Part shown: in pieces, positions 61,314 through 64,000 of the stretch
Numbering within the stretch: position 1 is the first letter of the stretch
Layout: each line of letters opens with the position of its first letter
From: Leadbetterella byssophila DSM 17132
GTDB lineage: Bacteria > Bacteroidota > Bacteroidia > Cytophagales > Spirosomataceae
Direction: 5' to 3'
NCBI RefSeq assembly: GCF_000166395.1
Contig: NC_014655.1
Coordinates: 1,612,001-1,676,000, forward strand
DNA: 64,000 nt
Position numbers and translations under genes: made by a program
Notes under the pieces: generated by a model
Told to the model about the DNA's origin: nothing
What the model saw: only the letters and a program-made list of their open reading frames with translations
Databases searched by the model: none

Positions 61314-62423
61314 CTATATGTTAATCAACTTTTTAATTTTCGAATCTGATGGCAAACGATTAAAGCTCCATTTCCCCAAGATGGTACCATTATCTAGCAA
61401 TAACAGGATAGGATTATTGCGAGCCATAGTTTTCATTACTTTCTCATCCACAAAATAACAAGGGTAAGAAAGCTTCTTTTCAGCTAAGAATGCAATAGCG
61501 TCCGTTTGAGAGGTCAGAACGATAGGCTTTATCTGACTCTTACTAACTTTGGATACAAGCTCCCTATATTTCTTAAATTCAAGGTCTTCCAGGTCTTCAG
61601 TAGTCTTTATTAACAATGCCAAAACCTTCCCTTCTAAAACTTCCCCCATCTGATCAGCTCCGGCCGTATCTACTACTGAGAAATCAGTAATCACCGGTTT
61701 GATGTTATCTTCGTTCAGCACCACTGAGCTTTGATAGGTATAACGGACAGTATCCATGAGATATTCTTTAGACTTCAAGGTTTTACCAGAAGTTTTGTCC
61801 AAAAACTCATACTCTATATCAGGTGCTACATCCGGTCTTTTCATCTGTTCCGGAATACTTTTACCTACCGCATATGGCAGCATATCTATTACCGGCAAAT
61901 AACTTAAACTATATATTCCAATGCCCAAAGACAAGATACTTGCTATCAACACTGCAGGTGTTCCTGCTCCCAAGTTTTGATACTTTTTGCGATAAAAGAA
62001 GATGATTAAGATAAACACCATAGTCACCACATTCTTCCAGAATGAATGCCAAGGCTTTAATTTCATAAACTCCCCAAAACAACCGCAATCTGTAACCCTA
62101 TTGAAATATGCCGAATAAAAAGTCAGGAATGTAAAGAACGTCATCATAAGCAGCGCTACCCAAGCAGTATAACGCAACTTAAAACCAAAGAACAATGCTA
62201 CCCCTACCACTAGTTCCATACAACAGAACAGAACGGAAAGTGTAACTGACATTTCACTCAAACCTATGAACAGACCTTCCAAAACAGGTATATCCATAGC
62301 AAATACCTCAAAATATTCTTTAAGCTTTAAGGCAGTACCATAAGGATCCACTACCTTCAAAAAACCTGAGAACATAAGGTACATCCCAACCACAATCCGA
62401 GAAAAAATAGCAAGTATCTTCAT
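61314..62423 (-). CDS. BT_3928-like DoxX-family membrane protein with thioredoxin-like end
   Basis: 369 residues. Four or five helices form a DoxX/MauE-type domain (about 1-180): VVGMYLMFSGFLKVVDPYGT, CMELVVGVALFFG, FNRVTDCGCFGEFMKLKPWH (Cys pair). The C-terminal about 190 residues, after DMLPYAVGKSIPEQMKRP, read as a degenerate thioredoxin-like domain: ALLIKTTEDLEDLEF, IKPIVLTSQTDAIAFLAEKK, PILLLLDNGTILGKWSF. No CxxC remains in it. This fusion is a conserved Bacteroidota family, probably in envelope redox or electron transfer; the function is unproven. 6 bases after DUF1599. Confidence 0.85.
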   Translation of the reverse strand: MKILAIFSRIVVGMYLMFSGFLKVVDPYGTALKLKEYFEVFAMDIPVLEGLFIGLSEMSVTLSVLFCCMELVVGVALFFGFKLRYTAWVALLMMTFFTFLTFYSAYFNRVTDCGCFGEFMKLKPWHSFWKNVVTMVFILIIFFYRKKYQNLGAGTPAVLIASILSLGIGIYSLSYLPVIDMLPYAVGKSIPEQMKRPDVAPDIEYEFLDKTSGKTLKSKEYLMDTVRYTYQSSVVLNEDNIKPVITDFSVVDTAGADQMGEVLEGKVLALLIKTTEDLEDLEFKKYRELVSKVSKSQIKPIVLTSQTDAIAFLAEKKLSYPCYFVDEKVMKTMARNNPILLLLDNGTILGKWSFNRLPSDSKIKKLINI

Positions 62424-62429
62424 AGGCTT

Positions 62430-62966
62430 TTACTGTTGGCCGGATTGAATTTCACTCAGTTTGATCAAACAAAAAACAGAATAATTTATAATATCTTGAT
62501 AACCGGATCTAATTCCTTCAGAGATGATGGTTTTTCCTCCGTTATCTTCAATCTGCTTAATTCTCATTAGTTTCATCAAGATTATGTCTGTCATGGAACT
62601 TACCCTCATGTTCCTCCATGCTTCATTATAATCATGATTTTTATTAAAAAGAAGAGCCTTTACCTTCTCCACTTCTTCTTTATAACCTGCCTCTACGTCT
62701 TGAATATTCTCTCCATTTTCCATTAACATCAGAGCCATCACACAATAGTTAATGATTCCAATGAATTCAGGAACTTCCCCTTCATCCACCTTAGAAAATC
62801 CGTTCTCCTGCAAAGTGCGAATTCTCTTAGCTTTGATGTATATCTGATCCGTGATAGAAGGAAGACGAAGTATCTTCCATGAGGTTCCATAGTCCATATT
62901 CTTCTTTGAAAATATATCAAAGCAGAGGGCTATTATTTTAGAATATTCAGTTTCGGTCTTAGGCAT
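62430..62966 (-). CDS. DUF1599 protein with two tandem DUF1599 repeats
   Basis: 178 residues containing the same motif set twice. Repeat 1 (about 15-85): KKNMDYGTSWKILRLPSITD, AKRIRTLQENG, FIGIINYCVMALMLM. Repeat 2 (about 100-172): NKNHDYNEAWRNMRVSSMTD, LMRIKQIEDNG, YQDIINYSVFCLIKL. DUF1599 is also called a nucleotide-modification associated domain; enzymatic activity is not known to me. Divergent from folP, and first gene of the DUF1599-DoxX-aroK run. Confidence 0.9.
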   Translation of the reverse strand: MPKTETEYSKIIALCFDIFSKKNMDYGTSWKILRLPSITDQIYIKAKRIRTLQENGFSKVDEGEVPEFIGIINYCVMALMLMENGENIQDVEAGYKEEVEKVKALLFNKNHDYNEAWRNMRVSSMTDIILMKLMRIKQIEDNGGKTIISEGIRSGYQDIINYSVFCLIKLSEIQSGQQ

Positions 62967-63003
62967 ATATAAATTTCAATAGTTTTTGTTTTTTTTGCAA
63001 ACT

Positions 63004-63840
63004 ATGAAAAATACAATAAATATAGGCGGTAAGGTTCTTGTACTCGATGAACCCGTAGTTATGGGAATCCTTAATAGTACGCCGGATTCATTTTACAAAG
63101 ATAGTAGATTTAATCCTAAAGAGGAAGGTTTTATAAAAAAAGCTACATCTATGGTAGAGGCTGGAGCGAAGATTATGGACATAGGAGGATACTCTACTCG
63201 TCCGGGTGCGGCTTTTGTTAGTGTACAGGAAGAAATAGACCGAATAGTACCGGCAGTAGAAGCCATAAAGAGGCACTTTCCTCAAGTAGGCATCTCGGTT
63301 GATACTTTTAGAAGTAAAGTGGCTAAATACGCGATAGAAGCTGGTGCACATATCATCAATGATATTTCTGGGGGGGATTTTGATGAAGATATGTTTTCTA
63401 TAATTATCAAGTATAAACCTGTATATGTCTTGATGCATCAAGCGGGCAAAAATACAGAAGACATGCATATCCCCTACCCGTATAAAGATATAGTACAGGA
63501 AGTAAGTGATAAACTCTTCAAAAAAGCCAATTTTCTACGTGAAAATGGAGTAAAAGACATTCTTTTGGATCCGGGCTTTGGTTTCTCCAAAACCATTCGG
63601 GACAACTACGCCCTTTTGCAGAACCTACATTTGCTTAACAACCCACATTTCCCCCTTTTAGTGGGAATGTCCAGGAAATCGATGATCTATAAGAGTTTGG
63701 GCATCACTCCTGAAGAAAGTCTTCCCTATTCCTTATACCTACATAATTATGCTGTGGAGCGCGGTGCACGCATTATTAGGGTACATGATGTTCCTGAAAC
63801 CATGAAAATGCTTCAGCTTTTTCAATTATTAAATCAATAA
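63004..63840 (+). CDS. folP: dihydropteroate synthase
   Basis: 278 residues from the ATG at 63004; the frame is open a few codons further up through a T-rich promoter-like tract. Folate synthesis: p-aminobenzoate plus pterin pyrophosphate. Signatures: VMGILNSTPDSFYKDSRF, MDIGGYSTRPGAA (two substrate loops), ISVDTFRSKVAKYAIEAG, IINDISGG, VLMHQAG, ILLDPGFGFSKT, LVGMSRKSMI and the C-terminal IIRVHDVPETM. Complete length. Confidence 0.96.
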   Translation: MKNTINIGGKVLVLDEPVVMGILNSTPDSFYKDSRFNPKEEGFIKKATSMVEAGAKIMDIGGYSTRPGAAFVSVQEEIDRIVPAVEAIKRHFPQVGISVDTFRSKVAKYAIEAGAHIINDISGGDFDEDMFSIIIKYKPVYVLMHQAGKNTEDMHIPYPYKDIVQEVSDKLFKKANFLRENGVKDILLDPGFGFSKTIRDNYALLQNLHLLNNPHFPLLVGMSRKSMIYKSLGITPEESLPYSLYLHNYAVERGARIIRVHDVPETMKMLQLFQLLNQ

Positions 63841-63907
63841 TTAACCGCATAATAACTTTTTCTTGATAAAATAATACGATTACAGGAAGGAGGCTAGCCA
63901 TTTTTTA

Positions 63908-63915
63908 TATATTTG
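63908..63915 (+). promoter_or_regulatory. -7 promoter box of the last gene
   Basis: TATATTTG fits TAnnTTTG, 24 bases before the ATG at 63940. Confidence 0.45.
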
Positions 63916-63939
63916 TGCAAAACATAATATCATTCAATC

Positions 63940-64000
63940 ATGAGAAAATTATTACTATCTCTCTTCTTGATATTGAGCGGCTATTTCGCTTCTGCACAAT
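63940..64000 (+). CDS. exported protein, partial (5' end only)
   Basis: Twenty codons remain: RKLLLSLFLILSGYFASAQ, a clear Sec signal peptide ending in the typical Bacteroidota SAQ cleavage site. The rest lies outside the window, so no function can be given. Confidence 0.65.
   Translation, partial: MRKLLLSLFLILSGYFASAQ

Noticed and set aside
1-64000. CRISPR array, rRNA, tRNA, prophage or insertion sequence
   Set aside because: No regularly spaced repeats, no rRNA or tRNA signature, and no transposase, integrase or phage structural gene found in any frame I read.

Overview
The window looks like a chromosomal stretch of a Bacteroidota bacterium, most likely order Cytophagales. Three things point there: the fused MurF-alanine racemase, families that are mostly Bacteroidota (BT_3928-like DoxX protein, DUF1599, BatB/BatC, carboxypeptidase-regulatory TonB receptor), and many promoters with the Bacteroidota -7 motif TAnnTTTG instead of sigma70 boxes. 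Start codons lack clear Shine-Dalgarno sequences. I see no rRNA, tRNA, CRISPR array, insertion sequence or replication origin, and no gene-free stretch longer than about 210 bases.

Region 1-4.9 kb is a disturbed accessory segment on the minus strand. It holds a partial GLUG-motif lipoprotein, a lipocalin-like lipoprotein, a truncated copy of a barrel protein joined head-on to the 3' end of an N-carbamoylputrescine amidase gene, a frame-disrupted gene that I read as a bacterial gasdermin (pore-forming cell-death effector), a lipoprotein just upstream of it, and the intact paralogue of the truncated barrel protein. Region 5.0-9.3 kb carries a NarL-type two-component pair and a TonB-dependent receptor; the receptor's promoter is overlaid by a perfect 9-bp inverted repeat resembling a DtxR/MntR-type operator. 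These first 9 kb read as richer in G+C than the rest.

From 9.4 kb on the window is mostly core genome: NfeD/stomatin pair, aroA, murF-alr, glpD, a pseudouridine synthase, a universal stress protein, an SDR protein without the catalytic Tyr/Lys, DUF502, lipA, metK, sucD, mdh, tatA, a GatA-family amidase, two LysM lytic transglycosylases, NAD synthetase, rimP-nusA-infB, an O-methyltransferase operon with an MGMT-like protein, an Lrp regulator, hpt, and a minus-strand run purC / aminotransferase / DUF456 / Nif3 / zinc-ribbon coiled coil / orphan ABC ATPase. Then come batB-batC below a PIG-L deacetylase, a SIMPL protein, a membrane pyrophosphatase fused to a peptidoglycan-binding OmpA domain, the NAD(P)HX repair enzyme, a GT-C glycosyltransferase, aroK, the DoxX-like protein, DUF1599 and folP.

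Functionally the core part mixes cell-envelope building (murF-alr, LysM transglycosylases), cofactor synthesis and repair (nadE, lipA, metK, folP, nnr, aroA/aroK), central carbon metabolism (mdh, sucD, glpD) and translation control. The strongest candidates for something new are the gasdermin remnant next to a recombination junction, the pyrophosphatase-OmpA fusion, and the operator/promoter arrangement of the TonB receptor.
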